20,562 bases of DNA from CALWZE01 sp036644375 (GTDB taxonomy: Bacteria; Bacillota; Clostridia; Oscillospirales; Ruminococcaceae): assembly GCA_036644375.1 (NCBI GenBank), contig JAVXQD010000035.1, positions 1-20,562 of the forward strand, written 5' to 3'. The notes below the pieces were generated by a model that did no database searches, was not told the DNA's origin, and saw nothing but the letters and a program-made list of their open reading frames with translations. Each line of letters opens with the position of its first letter. Positions within the stretch are counted from its first letter, which is position 1. Below are positions 13,967-20,562 of the stretch, piece by piece. The position numbers were made by a program, and so were the translations under genes.

Positions 13967-14983
13967 ATGAAAAGCAAAAAATTTAAGACCAATACCCCCA
14001 CACGCTATATTATTAACATTGTGTTGATAATCGCAGTGTATTTTATTATCAATACACTGATTGAAAGCGGAACTCTTTCGCGATACTACGCGCGTAATAT
14101 ATATCAGGTCGGTATATTTATAATCGCTGCCGTAAGCCTCAATCTGACCTGCGGTTTCTTAGGTCAGCTCCCTCTCGGACATGCCGGCTTTATGGCGGTA
14201 GGTGCATACACATCGGCACTTATTACAAAAAATATCTCTATTGTAAACGAGCCTGTCACCTTCTTTGTTGCAATTTTAATCGGCGGTCTTGTCGCCGCAA
14301 TGTTCGGGATAATTATAGGGCTGCCTGCCCTGCGCCTGCGCGGCGACTATCTCGCCATAATAACCCTTGCGTTCGGTGAAATGATTCGCGTCATCATTCT
14401 CAATCTTGATATTACCGGCGGCGCGCTCGGCCTTAAGGGAATTCCCAGAATGACGAACTTCACATGGATATACTGGATATGTGTCATCACCATTTTTGTG
14501 ACCTATACCCTTATTCACTCTAAAGCGGGACGTGCAATTATTTCCATTCGCGAAAATGAAATTGCCGCTGAAAGTGTCGGAGTCAACACCACCTACTTTA
14601 AGACAATGACATTCACCGTGGCCGCATTCTTTGCAGGAGTATCCGGAGCACTTTTTGCACATTATATCGCTGCAATTGTCCCGAACGATTTCGGATTTAT
14701 GAAATCAATTGAAATTCTTGTTATGGTCGTTCTCGGTGGAATGGGTTCAATTGTCGGTTCGGTAATCTCCGCATCGGCGCTGACCCTATTACCTGAGATT
14801 CTCCGCGCATTTGAAAGCTATCGCATGGTCGCCTATTCGCTGCTTCTTGTTGTGGTTATGATTTTCAAGCCGTCCGGTTTAATGGGAAGCTACGAGCTTT
14901 CAATCGGCAACCTGATTGACAAAGTTGTGAATAAATTCAAGAATCTCGGCAAAAGCAAGGCGACAAAGGAGGATCACAAATAA
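13967..14983 (+). CDS. livM: Branched-chain amino acid ABC transporter permease LivM
   Basis: ATG 13967 is preceded by GGGAGG. The 338-residue membrane protein shows the LivM hallmarks: VSLNLTCGFLGQLPLGHAGFMAVGAYTSAL, IGLPALRLRGDYLAIITLAFGEMIR, GRAIISIRENEIAAESVGVN (the ATPase-coupling loop) and VMVVLGGMGSIVGSV. It pairs with LivH to form the channel. A basic, Lys-rich C-terminal tail (KFKNLGKSKATKEDHK) lies in the cytoplasm. The TAA overlaps the next ATG by one base (TAATG), implying coupled translation with livG. Confidence 0.93.
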   Translation: MKSKKFKTNTPTRYIINIVLIIAVYFIINTLIESGTLSRYYARNIYQVGIFIIAAVSLNLTCGFLGQLPLGHAGFMAVGAYTSALITKNISIVNEPVTFFVAILIGGLVAAMFGIIIGLPALRLRGDYLAIITLAFGEMIRVIILNLDITGGALGLKGIPRMTNFTWIYWICVITIFVTYTLIHSKAGRAIISIRENEIAAESVGVNTTYFKTMTFTVAAFFAGVSGALFAHYIAAIVPNDFGFMKSIEILVMVVLGGMGSIVGSVISASALTLLPEILRAFESYRMVAYSLLLVVVMIFKPSGLMGSYELSIGNLIDKVVNKFKNLGKSKATKEDHK

Positions 14984-15837
14984 TGTCAGAATTTAAAAGA
15001 CTTGAACCTGCTTCTCCTCTTGTCCCTGTTCCCAGTGATTCGTATATCCCGGAGAGTGACCTCGGAAAACGTCCTATTCTTGATATCCGCCATCTCGGCA
15101 TTGATTTCGGAGGCCTGACTGCGGTTAACGACTTTAATCTTATGATTGGGCGCACTGAAATTGCCGGACTTATCGGGCCTAACGGCGCAGGAAAAACAAC
15201 GGTATTCAATCTTCTCACCAATGTGTATTCACCCACGCGCGGAAGTATCATGATTGACGGTGTTGACACAAAGGAAAAAAGCACCTATCAGCTCAACAAA
15301 ATGGGTGTCGCGCGAACATTTCAAAATATCAGGCTCTTTAAAAATATTTCGGTTTTGGATAATGTAAAAATCGGTCTTCATAACGAAATTGCATACAATC
15401 TCGCTTCGGGAATATTCAGATTTCCTAAATACTGGAAAAGTGAAAAGGCGGCTAATGAGCGCGCCTTGGAGCTGTTGTCTGTGTTTGATATGCAGGAGCT
15501 TGCCGGGCATGAAGCAGGCAGTCTGCCCTATGGTGCACAGCGTCGGCTTGAGATAGTGCGCGCACTTGCTACGAACCCCAGTTTGCTGCTGCTTGACGAG
15601 CCGGCCGCCGGCATGAATCCGAGTGAAACTGCGGAATTGATGGTGAATATTCGCAATATCCGAGATCGCTTTAAAATCGCGATTGTTTTGATTGAACACG
15701 ACATGAATCTTGTTATGGGAGTTTGCGATGGAATCTGTGTCTTGAACTACGGTGAGGTTCTCGCAAAGGGAAATCCCGACCAGATAAAAAACAATCCGAA
15801 GGTTATTGAAGCCTATCTCGGAAAGAAGGGGGAATGA
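14983..15837 (+). CDS. livG: Branched-chain amino acid ABC transporter ATP-binding protein LivG
   Basis: ATG 14983 overlaps the livM stop and has AAAGGAGG inside livM. The 284-residue ATPase has Walker A GPNGAGKT at 65-72, the Q-loop region (VARTFQNIRLFKNISVLDNV), the signature as LPYGAQRRLEIVRAL, Walker B LLLLDEPAAGMNPSE and the His switch (LIEHDMNLVMGVCD). The Ala-Gly-Met-Asn after Walker B is typical of LivG. Before the first core strand there is an unusual Pro/Ser-rich extension of about 30 residues (EPASPLVPVPSDSYIPESD). It forms the nucleotide-binding pair with LivF. It ends 4 bases before livF. Confidence 0.94.
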   Translation: MSEFKRLEPASPLVPVPSDSYIPESDLGKRPILDIRHLGIDFGGLTAVNDFNLMIGRTEIAGLIGPNGAGKTTVFNLLTNVYSPTRGSIMIDGVDTKEKSTYQLNKMGVARTFQNIRLFKNISVLDNVKIGLHNEIAYNLASGIFRFPKYWKSEKAANERALELLSVFDMQELAGHEAGSLPYGAQRRLEIVRALATNPSLLLLDEPAAGMNPSETAELMVNIRNIRDRFKIAIVLIEHDMNLVMGVCDGICVLNYGEVLAKGNPDQIKNNPKVIEAYLGKKGE

Positions 15838-15841
15838 AACC

Positions 15842-16540
15842 ATGCTGAAGGTAGACAACATCAATGTTTATTACGGTCAGATACACGCACTGTATGATGT
15901 TTCATTCGAGGTAAAACCCGGAGAAATTGTCACCCTAATCGGTGCTAACGGGGCCGGAAAAAGTACGGTTCTGAAAACCATTTCGGGACTTCTTCGCTCA
16001 AAGACAGGTGACGTTTTGTTTGAAGATCAGTCTGTGAGCAAAACCATGTCACATATAATAGTTCAGAAGGGTCTCGCCCATGTGCCTGAGGGCAGACGTA
16101 TTTTTCTGAATATGACCGTCAAGGAAAATCTTGAGATGGGCGGCTTCACGCAGAAAATCGTTACGAAGGATGATTTGCAGGCAGTATATGAAAAATTCCC
16201 ACGTCTGCACGAGCGAAGAAAGCAAATTGCAGGCACTCTCAGCGGCGGCGAACAGCAGATGCTGGCAATGGGACGCGCACTGATGATAAAACCAAAGCTC
16301 ATCATGCTTGACGAGCCGTCTATGGGATTAGCACCGCTGCTTGTGGAACAAATATTTAATATAATTAAGGAGCTTCACGACGCGGGAACAACAATATTAC
16401 TTGTTGAACAAAACGCGCAGATGGCTCTTTCGCTTGCTTCACGCGGCTACGTGCTTGAATCGGGGCATATCGTACTCGCCGACACATCCGAAAATTTGCT
16501 GAAGAACGACGCAGTACAAAAAGCATATCTTGGAGGCTGA
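15842..16540 (+). CDS. livF: Branched-chain amino acid ABC transporter ATP-binding protein LivF
   Basis: The start is ATG 15842 (MLKVDNINVYYGQIHAL), 4 bases after the livG stop, with AAGGGGGA (15826-15833) 8 bases upstream. A longer in-frame reading from 15806 would lie inside livG and is not used. The 232-residue ATPase has Walker A GANGAGKS at 34-41, VPEGRRIFLNMTVKENLEMG, signature LSGGEQQMLAMGRAL, Walker B LIMLDEPSMGLAP and His-switch region LLVEQNAQMAL. These are typical of LivF. It is the last gene of the operon and is followed by a terminator. Confidence 0.94.
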   Translation: MLKVDNINVYYGQIHALYDVSFEVKPGEIVTLIGANGAGKSTVLKTISGLLRSKTGDVLFEDQSVSKTMSHIIVQKGLAHVPEGRRIFLNMTVKENLEMGGFTQKIVTKDDLQAVYEKFPRLHERRKQIAGTLSGGEQQMLAMGRALMIKPKLIMLDEPSMGLAPLLVEQIFNIIKELHDAGTTILLVEQNAQMALSLASRGYVLESGHIVLADTSENLLKNDAVQKAYLGG

Positions 16541-16552
16541 TAACTTCCAAAC

Positions 16553-16601
16553 GCTAAAAGGCATCAGAACTCGGAATTATCCGATTCTGATGCCTTTTAG
16601 C
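16553..16601. terminator. Strong hairpin between livF and the convergent exporter permease
   Basis: A perfect 17-bp stem, GCTAAAAGGCATCAGAA (16553-16569) with its complement at 16585-16601, is extended by TCGGA/TCCGA and a 4-base ATTA loop. It lies between convergent operons and can act on both strands. Confidence 0.88.
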
Positions 16602-16654
16602 TTGGTGCGGATATAATTTGCTGTGAAACAGGTATAGCACAAGAGTACCCGGTT

Positions 16655-18229
16655 TTACAGCTCAAGGAATGTCTGTGCGCCCTTCATTTGAAGTGATTTT
16701 ACAATTAATGCCGTTAATGCCGCAAGTAATACGATTGCTGTTAAAGCGAAAATCTCGAAGGAGATAAAGCTCGAGAGCAAAAAACCATATAATAGACTTC
16801 CTGCAATAACAATTAACATGCCGCCAAAAATTCCGATCATGCTTGAAGCGGATTGTTTAATAACAATAGTCTCATTATCGCAGTCCAGCTTAGGAAATCT
16901 GAGGTTGACCACGATTCCGAAGCAGGCGACAAATGCGCTGAATACACAGGGAAGCAAAATTGCAATTGCAATTTCCGCTGCCGAAAAAGAAAATGCAAAT
17001 GCCAGCATAGCAACCGAAACAATAATGGATGGGACCGTGAGAGAGAGATTAAACAGTGCCTTTGCAAAAAATATAGTATCTGCCTTAAGCGGGGCTTCCT
17101 TGAGAATCCACAGCCTGTCTCCCTCAAGACTGATTGATACGCAGGTAGTACAGACAGTGCCGACCGCAAACATCAGTCCGGCACAAATCAATGGAAATAT
17201 CGGCATATCGCCAATCTGACTCAGCATGATTGAAATGGCGCTTTTTTTCACAAGTGCAAGAATGCTTGCACCAAGCATCATGACAATGCCAAAGCCCGTG
17301 TTCATCAAATACATTGGAGTACCGAAATATTTGTTGCTCTCTTTGATGTACAGTGCCTTTAACTGCGACGATGCTGCTACGGTTTGCATTTTATAGTCAT
17401 TGCGCGAGAACTGAGTATTGATTCGTGTAATTATCGATTTGTACTTTTTACTGAAAAGCCATACAACAAGCAAAAAAGGAATGACGGAGATTGCAATGAG
17501 TGATATAAGTGACAAAATGTCACCACGACACGCTTTTCCGAATAAGCCGAATGGCAAGAGGTAGCTGTTCATTGCAAATGCAATTCCATCCGCATTCTGC
17601 ATAATTCCGCCCAACAAGGATTGAATCTGAAAGGATATAGCCATTATTCCGATTATAAAAGCAAGGTACAGCACATTTGTGATAAGTGCTTTTTTCTTCA
17701 CGTGACCCGAAAACCATGTTATTAAAAATCCGACAACTACACATAGCAATGTAGGTATGAATGAGATAAAAGCAGTGCCGATTATGAGCATTATCATGAA
17801 TCCAAGATTGAAAAATCCGTCAAAAAACATAAAGACAGCTCCGCAGGGAACCATCATAAACAATACAATCAAAAGGTTTTCGAGGTAAAGAGCCATGATT
17901 TTGCTGAGCATTATCTCAAATGCACTTACAGGTAATGCGAGAATAAAGTCACTGTCTTTTCCTCCGAATACAATTCCGCCGGCCGCGAAAACCGTCAGTA
18001 CAAGAGACATAAAGCATGAGACGACTATCATCAAAAGAGGCATTAGGTCAAGCATTCCTGCCGGCTTGAGCGCACTCGCAAACATGAAGCTGTAGATTCC
18101 CGACATGTACACGCAGAGAGCGCCCATAAAGGCAAGTGCACCTATTCCGGAAACTTTTTTCTTTGTAAAGGAAAATGATTTCAGCAGAGCTAAAAAACTC
18201 ACACGTATAAGGGCAAAAAATCTAATCAT
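16655..18229 (-). CDS. ABC-2 type exporter permease
   Basis: The start is ATG 18229 (MIRFFALIRVSFLALLKSF), inside the end of the ATPase gene with an 8-base overlap; GAGGAGG in that gene serves as ribosome site. A longer frame from 18316 is not used. The 524-residue protein has about a dozen hydrophobic segments, for example IGALAFMGALCVYMSGIYSFMF, LLIVLFMMVPCGAVFMFF and LICAGLMFAVGTVCTTC. It resembles large clostridial ABC-2 permeases that pair with one ATPase. It probably exports a lipid, drug, peptide or envelope component; the substrate is unknown. It ends about 50 bases from the shared hairpin with livF. Confidence 0.82.
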   Translation of the reverse strand: MIRFFALIRVSFLALLKSFSFTKKKVSGIGALAFMGALCVYMSGIYSFMFASALKPAGMLDLMPLLMIVVSCFMSLVLTVFAAGGIVFGGKDSDFILALPVSAFEIMLSKIMALYLENLLIVLFMMVPCGAVFMFFDGFFNLGFMIMLIIGTAFISFIPTLLCVVVGFLITWFSGHVKKKALITNVLYLAFIIGIMAISFQIQSLLGGIMQNADGIAFAMNSYLLPFGLFGKACRGDILSLISLIAISVIPFLLVVWLFSKKYKSIITRINTQFSRNDYKMQTVAASSQLKALYIKESNKYFGTPMYLMNTGFGIVMMLGASILALVKKSAISIMLSQIGDMPIFPLICAGLMFAVGTVCTTCVSISLEGDRLWILKEAPLKADTIFFAKALFNLSLTVPSIIVSVAMLAFAFSFSAAEIAIAILLPCVFSAFVACFGIVVNLRFPKLDCDNETIVIKQSASSMIGIFGGMLIVIAGSLLYGFLLSSFISFEIFALTAIVLLAALTALIVKSLQMKGAQTFLEL

Positions 18230-18944
18230 GCTTTTTGCCCTCCTCGGCAAGCTCAAGAAACACGCTTTCGAGGTCTGATTTTCCGACAACCTCGGCTGTG
18301 GTTCCCTCTTCAACAAGTTTACCGTCCTTTATGATTGCTATTTTTGTACATAGTTTTTCGGCTACATCAAGAACATGTGTGGAAAAAAACACAGCGCCTC
18401 CGCTTTCGCAGAGCTCATGCAAATAACCTTTTAATATAAACGCCGCTTTTGGGTCAAGCCCGACGAATGGTTCGTCGAGTATAAGCAGACGAGGCTGACG
18501 AATTAGCGCGGATATGATTGCGAGCTTTTGTTTCATACCGTGGCTGTAGCTTGAGATAACGCTTCCGAGACTTCCGGTCAATTCAAAGGCATCGGCATAT
18601 TTTTCTATAAGCTGCTTGCGTGATTCTTTGGGTATTTGATAAATATCTGCAATGAAGGTCAGATATTTTATACCTGTCAAAAAATCATACAAATCGGGAT
18701 TGTCCGGCAAAAATGCAGTTATGCTTTTTGCCGCCACAGGCTCGGATTTTATCGAGTGTCCGTCGATAAAAATATCCCCCTCGTCAAAGTCGAGAACACC
18801 TGCCGCTGAGCGGAGTGTGGTCGTTTTTCCCGCACCGTTGTGACCTATAAAGCCATATATATCCCCCGCCTCCACTGTCAGGCTGAGATTGTCTACGGCT
18901 TTTTTTGTTCCGTATTTTTTCGTAAGATTTTCTATTTTCAGCAT
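18222..18944 (-). CDS. ABC exporter ATP-binding protein
   Basis: The start is ATG 18944 (MLKIENLTKKYGTKKAVDNL), with AAAGGAG 6 bases upstream; an earlier in-frame Met at 18971 is less well placed. The 240-residue ATPase has Walker A GHNGAGKT at 34-41, the Q-loop stretch FLPDNPDLYDFLTGIKYL, signature as YSHGMKQKLAI, Walker B LLILDEPFVGLDP and His switch FFSTHVLDVAEKL. This is the pattern of ABC-2 exporter ATPases. It overlaps the permease gene by 8 bases, so the two form one system. A MerR-type promoter lies about 150 bases upstream. Confidence 0.92.
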   Translation of the reverse strand: MLKIENLTKKYGTKKAVDNLSLTVEAGDIYGFIGHNGAGKTTTLRSAAGVLDFDEGDIFIDGHSIKSEPVAAKSITAFLPDNPDLYDFLTGIKYLTFIADIYQIPKESRKQLIEKYADAFELTGSLGSVISSYSHGMKQKLAIISALIRQPRLLILDEPFVGLDPKAAFILKGYLHELCESGGAVFFSTHVLDVAEKLCTKIAIIKDGKLVEEGTTAEVVGKSDLESVFLELAEEGKKHD

Positions 18945-19090
18945 TTTCTTCTCCTTTTGAAGGGCACTCACCCTCGCGTATAAAGCAAACAGACTGCGCT
19001 AATCTTCTGTGTGGATGTAAATTGAAAATCAAAGAATCCCCGTTCGCACTAAAATTCAATTTCAAGTCCAAAGTATTCAGCGTAATTTTA

Positions 19091-19121
19091 ATACTAAACC
19101 ATACACATAGGGTAAGGTCAA
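19091..19121 (-). promoter_or_regulatory. MerR-family-type promoter/operator of the ABC exporter
   Basis: On the minus strand, -35 TTGACC (19121-19116) and -10 TAGTAT (19096-19091) are separated by 19 bp, the overlong spacer typical of MerR-activated promoters. The spacer holds a dyad: ACCTTACCCT, a central A, then TGTGTATGGT, with 7 of 10 symmetric positions. Such promoters are inactive until a MerR-family protein untwists them on binding a drug or metal. No MerR gene is in the window. The leader to the ATPase ATG is about 140 bases and has a weak inverted repeat (AAATTGAA at 19019, TTCAATTT at 19055). Confidence 0.68.
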
Positions 19122-19227
19122 GTGTTTTATCAAATATTTATTGAAAAAACAGACCGCGCATTTCAATTGCACTGCTCCCCGGTTAACGGACTCGAAACAA
19201 AAGACTCTATCATAGGATATCATTAAA

Positions 19228-19310
19228 TTACGCAGTTCGGCATCGTTTTTCGTCCGGTGTCAGTTTTATTTTGAGTTGAATGCGGGTGTAATCGAAAAGT
19301 AGATGTATTC
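19228..19310 (-). pseudogene. C-terminal scrap of an IS3-family transposase
   Basis: Minus-strand frames read EYIYF, then after a frameshift DYTRIQLKIKLTPDEKRCRTA and a stop at 19228-19230. This resembles the end of IS3-family OrfB (YIxFYNYERIQLKTKLTP...). Only about 27 codons remain. The assignment rests on a short motif. Confidence 0.5.
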
Positions 19311-19341
19311 ACTTATGAGAAGGCGCACCTCGTAATAAGTG
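19310..19341. repeat. Inverted repeat, 7-bp arms
   Basis: CACTTAT (19310-19316) and ATAAGTG (19335-19341) are perfect inverted copies, with AGG/CCT pairing possible inside. It abuts the transposase scrap, so it may be part of an old element end. Confidence 0.4.
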
Positions 19342-19361
19342 CGATTTTACGGCGTGTGAAT

Positions 19362-19379
19362 GTAACTGATATCAGTTAC
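19362..19379. repeat. 18-bp perfect palindrome
   Basis: GTAACTGATATCAGTTAC equals its own reverse complement over all 18 bases. A dyad of this length with no spacer fits an operator for a dimeric regulator, but it is not placed at an obvious promoter. It may be left over from a mobile element. Confidence 0.6.
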
Positions 19380-19392
19380 CAATTTCCCGTTC

Positions 19393-19434
19393 GGATAAGG
19401 TACACTAAGTTGTGCAGATTATTGTACCTTATCC
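19393..19434. repeat. 12-bp inverted repeat overlapping the end of the 36-residue ORF
   Basis: GGATAAGGTACA (19393-19404) and TGTACCTTATCC (19423-19434) are perfect inverted copies 18 bases apart. The right arm covers the stop codon of the small minus-strand ORF. There is no T run, so it is not a standard terminator. Confidence 0.6.
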
Positions 19435-19539
19435 CCATAATCCGAAGCATTTTGTTGTTTCGTACTTGGTTTTTATTGCCTCTCGCATTTTTTGTATTTC
19501 CGGCGCCAGCTCTGTTAAATCCCGATTACTTCTTGGCAT
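19429..19539 (-). CDS. 36-residue hypothetical protein
   Basis: ATG 19539 has a perfect AGGAGG (19552-19547) 7 bases upstream, and the stop is at 19429-19431. The peptide begins MPRSNRDLTELAPEIQKMRE and ends TTKCFGLWG; it is soluble, charged and probably helical. I do not recognise it. The frame is open upstream (to 19647), so it could also be the tail of a longer decayed gene. It lies downstream of the GntR gene on the same strand, with no clear terminator between, and its ribosome site is inside a hairpin. Nearby transposase debris suggests it may belong to a mobile element. Confidence 0.45.
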   Translation of the reverse strand: MPRSNRDLTELAPEIQKMREAIKTKYETTKCFGLWG

Positions 19540-19545
19540 AGCAAA

Positions 19546-19581
19546 ACCTCCTATCGTAGTTTCTATTCTACGACAGGAGGT
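19546..19581 (-). promoter_or_regulatory. Hairpin sequestering the Shine-Dalgarno of the 36-residue ORF
   Basis: On the minus strand ACCTCCTGTCGTAG pairs with CTACGATAGGAGGT over 13 of 14 positions with a short loop, so the AGGAGG lies in the 3' arm opposite CCTCCT. Translation would need the stem to open. On the plus strand the same stem is followed by a T-rich run and could act as a terminator. Confidence 0.6.
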
Positions 19582-19698
19582 CTTTTTCTCAATGTCCGTT
19601 TTTTCCAGGAGTGTGAGCAAAACCATCAGCCTTTTTTCACATAGCATTTCTGCTTTTTTGTAAAATGTTTTGATCTATACAAAATCAACAATGTAAAA

Positions 19699-20427
19699 TC
19701 ATTTGCTTTTTTGATCAATATAGAATCTAATTTTTTGTGTGTTATAACTTGTATTGAAAGTTTCAACAACAAAAGTTTTATTGTTCTGATTTGCTTTTGT
19801 TATCCCATGAAAATGCATCAATGGAAAACCTTCGGGTACTTCAAGCCATTTTGCAACGTCCTCATAAGCGGCAACAGCCTCAATATATCTTGTAGAATCC
19901 TCGATATGCATGCCATAATGGTTCTCAATTAAATCATATATTGAATAATTGTTTAAATCATATTCCTCAATTCCTTCAAAATATTTATAAACTAAATAGT
20001 TGTTACAATAATTCACCGGTACGCCATCAGCATAATACAAACGCTCAATATGCAGAACTTTTTCCCCATGCTCAATTCCCATTATTCTTGCTTGTTTTTT
20101 GCTGCTGTTTTCGATATTAATCGAAATAATTTTTCTACTGGGAGTAAATCCCTGTTGCGCTATCTCTTTTGTGCAGCTGGTCACATAGGACAAACCTGTT
20201 GTGCGGGTGTTACCTTTTACAAAAGTTCCCTTACCTTGAATCTTGTACAAATATCCCTCGGAGGATAGTTCATCAACAGCACGCCTGACTGTGATTCTGC
20301 TAACGTTGTAAATTTCCATCAATTCTCGTTCTGAAGGAATGGCCTCATCTGTTGTTAACTCTTCACCATCAATCTTTGTAATAAGATCTTTTTTTATAAT
20401 ATAATATTTAGGCAACAAGTTATCCAC
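19699..20427 (-). CDS. GntR-family (HutC/UTRA type) transcriptional regulator
   Basis: The start is GTG 20427, with AAAGAGGG 6 bases upstream, and TGA is at 19699-19701. Residues about 1-75 of 242 are the winged helix of GntR proteins (IPSERELMEIYNVSRITVRRAVDELSSEGYLYKIQGKGTFV). Residues about 85-240 are a UTRA ligand domain (TSCTKEIAQQGFTPSRKIISINIE, GEKVLHIERLYYADGVPVNYCNNYL, WLEVPEGFPLMHFHGITKANQN, VVETFNTSYNTQKIRFYID). Such regulators usually sense sugar phosphates or amino-sugar derivatives and repress adjacent transport and catabolic genes. Those target genes are not visible here and may lie to the right. A clear promoter with a palindrome precedes it. Confidence 0.93.
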   Translation of the reverse strand: MDNLLPKYYIIKKDLITKIDGEELTTDEAIPSERELMEIYNVSRITVRRAVDELSSEGYLYKIQGKGTFVKGNTRTTGLSYVTSCTKEIAQQGFTPSRKIISINIENSSKKQARIMGIEHGEKVLHIERLYYADGVPVNYCNNYLVYKYFEGIEEYDLNNYSIYDLIENHYGMHIEDSTRYIEAVAAYEDVAKWLEVPEGFPLMHFHGITKANQNNKTFVVETFNTSYNTQKIRFYIDQKSK

Positions 20428-20449
20428 GCTGAACCCTCTTTCACAGTCT

Positions 20450-20488
20450 TAATTAGATAATTATACCATTTTTTAGAATTTTTATCAA
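20450..20488 (-). promoter_or_regulatory. Promoter and possible operator of the GntR gene
   Basis: On the minus strand, TTGATA (20488-20483), a 17-bp spacer and a perfect TATAAT (20465-20460) form a strong promoter. A palindrome, TAATTA-TC-TAATTA (20463-20450), overlaps the -10 and start region, a natural place for autorepression. Confidence 0.75.
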
Positions 20489-20490
20489 GA

Positions 20491-20562
20491 TTATATGCTC
20501 AACACTCTTTTAGGACTAACTCCCTTTAGATACTCATTGCCAACAGCTTGAAGCGAGTTTTT
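20491..20562 (-). CDS. Possible C-terminal end of a gene entering from the right
   Basis: The minus strand from the right edge reads KNSLQAVGNEYLKGVSPKRV, then LSI and a stop (TAA 20493-20491), directly before the GntR promoter. The 23 residues look protein-like, but the stretch is too short to assign or to be sure that it is coding. Confidence 0.25.
   Translation of the reverse strand, partial: KNSLQAVGNEYLKGVSPKRVLSI

Noticed and set aside
14276..14662. 128-codon minus-strand Cys-rich frame inside livM
   Set aside because: CxxC-like pairs arise by chance opposite a membrane-protein gene; no ribosome site, and livM is clear.
18784..19071. 95-codon minus-strand frame upstream of and overlapping the exporter ATPase
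   Set aside because: No ribosome site at its ATG, no recognisable domain, and it overlaps the ATPase gene in another frame.

Overview
The window looks like a metagenome-assembled contig from an anaerobic, low-to-moderate GC Firmicute, probably a clostridium. This is inferred from strong AGGAGG ribosome sites, TTG/GTG starts, a high-molecular-weight-rubredoxin-type flavoprotein, a small NrdD-like protein, CodY-like boxes, a Gram-positive GH25 surface lysozyme and lipoprotein-type binding proteins. Two 10-N scaffold gaps interrupt genes. I cannot name the species.

Region 1 (1-5522) is a sugar-utilisation locus, visibly richer in G+C than the rest. A LacI-family regulator (1353-2393, +) is divergent from a sugar-binding lipoprotein (1-989, -, running off the left edge). 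It converges on a three-gene minus-strand operon: Gfo/Idh/MocA oxidoreductase (4309-5446), aldo/keto reductase (3460-4277) and an IolE-like TIM-barrel isomerase/epimerase (2554-3447). The binding-protein and oxidoreductase promoters share one design: a sigma-A promoter with 17-bp spacing, a dyad close to the CodY consensus directly after the -10, and a second copy exactly 21 bp further downstream.

Region 2 (5523-6950) is decayed DNA: a frameshifted, internally deleted ABC-F ATPase and an internally deleted IS481-like transposase.

Region 3 (6957-11236) holds single-gene units: a membrane-anchored GH25 lysozyme with a Pro-rich stalk, a zinc-dependent phospholipase C-like protein with a structured leader, a small NrdD-like protein, and a flavin reductase-rubredoxin fusion. 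Strong hairpin terminators separate several of them.

Region 4 (11491-16601) is a complete branched-chain amino acid ABC importer operon, livJ-livH-livM-livG-livF. It is preceded by a short transcription unit with its own promoter, a 37-codon ORF in which 20 residues are Ile, Val or Leu, and a rho-independent terminator. A segment at the end of the ORF can pair with the terminator's 5' arm. This is the layout of a ribosome-mediated attenuator and is the most interesting candidate in the window.

Region 5 (16655-19121, -) is an ABC-2 exporter pair (ATPase and permease, overlapping by 8 bp) behind a promoter with the 19-bp spacer and dyad typical of MerR-family activation. Region 6 (19228-20562) has an IS3-type transposase scrap, a cluster of dyads including an 18-bp perfect palindrome, a 36-residue ORF whose Shine-Dalgarno lies in a hairpin, a GntR/UTRA regulator with a clear promoter, and possibly the tail of one more gene at the right edge.
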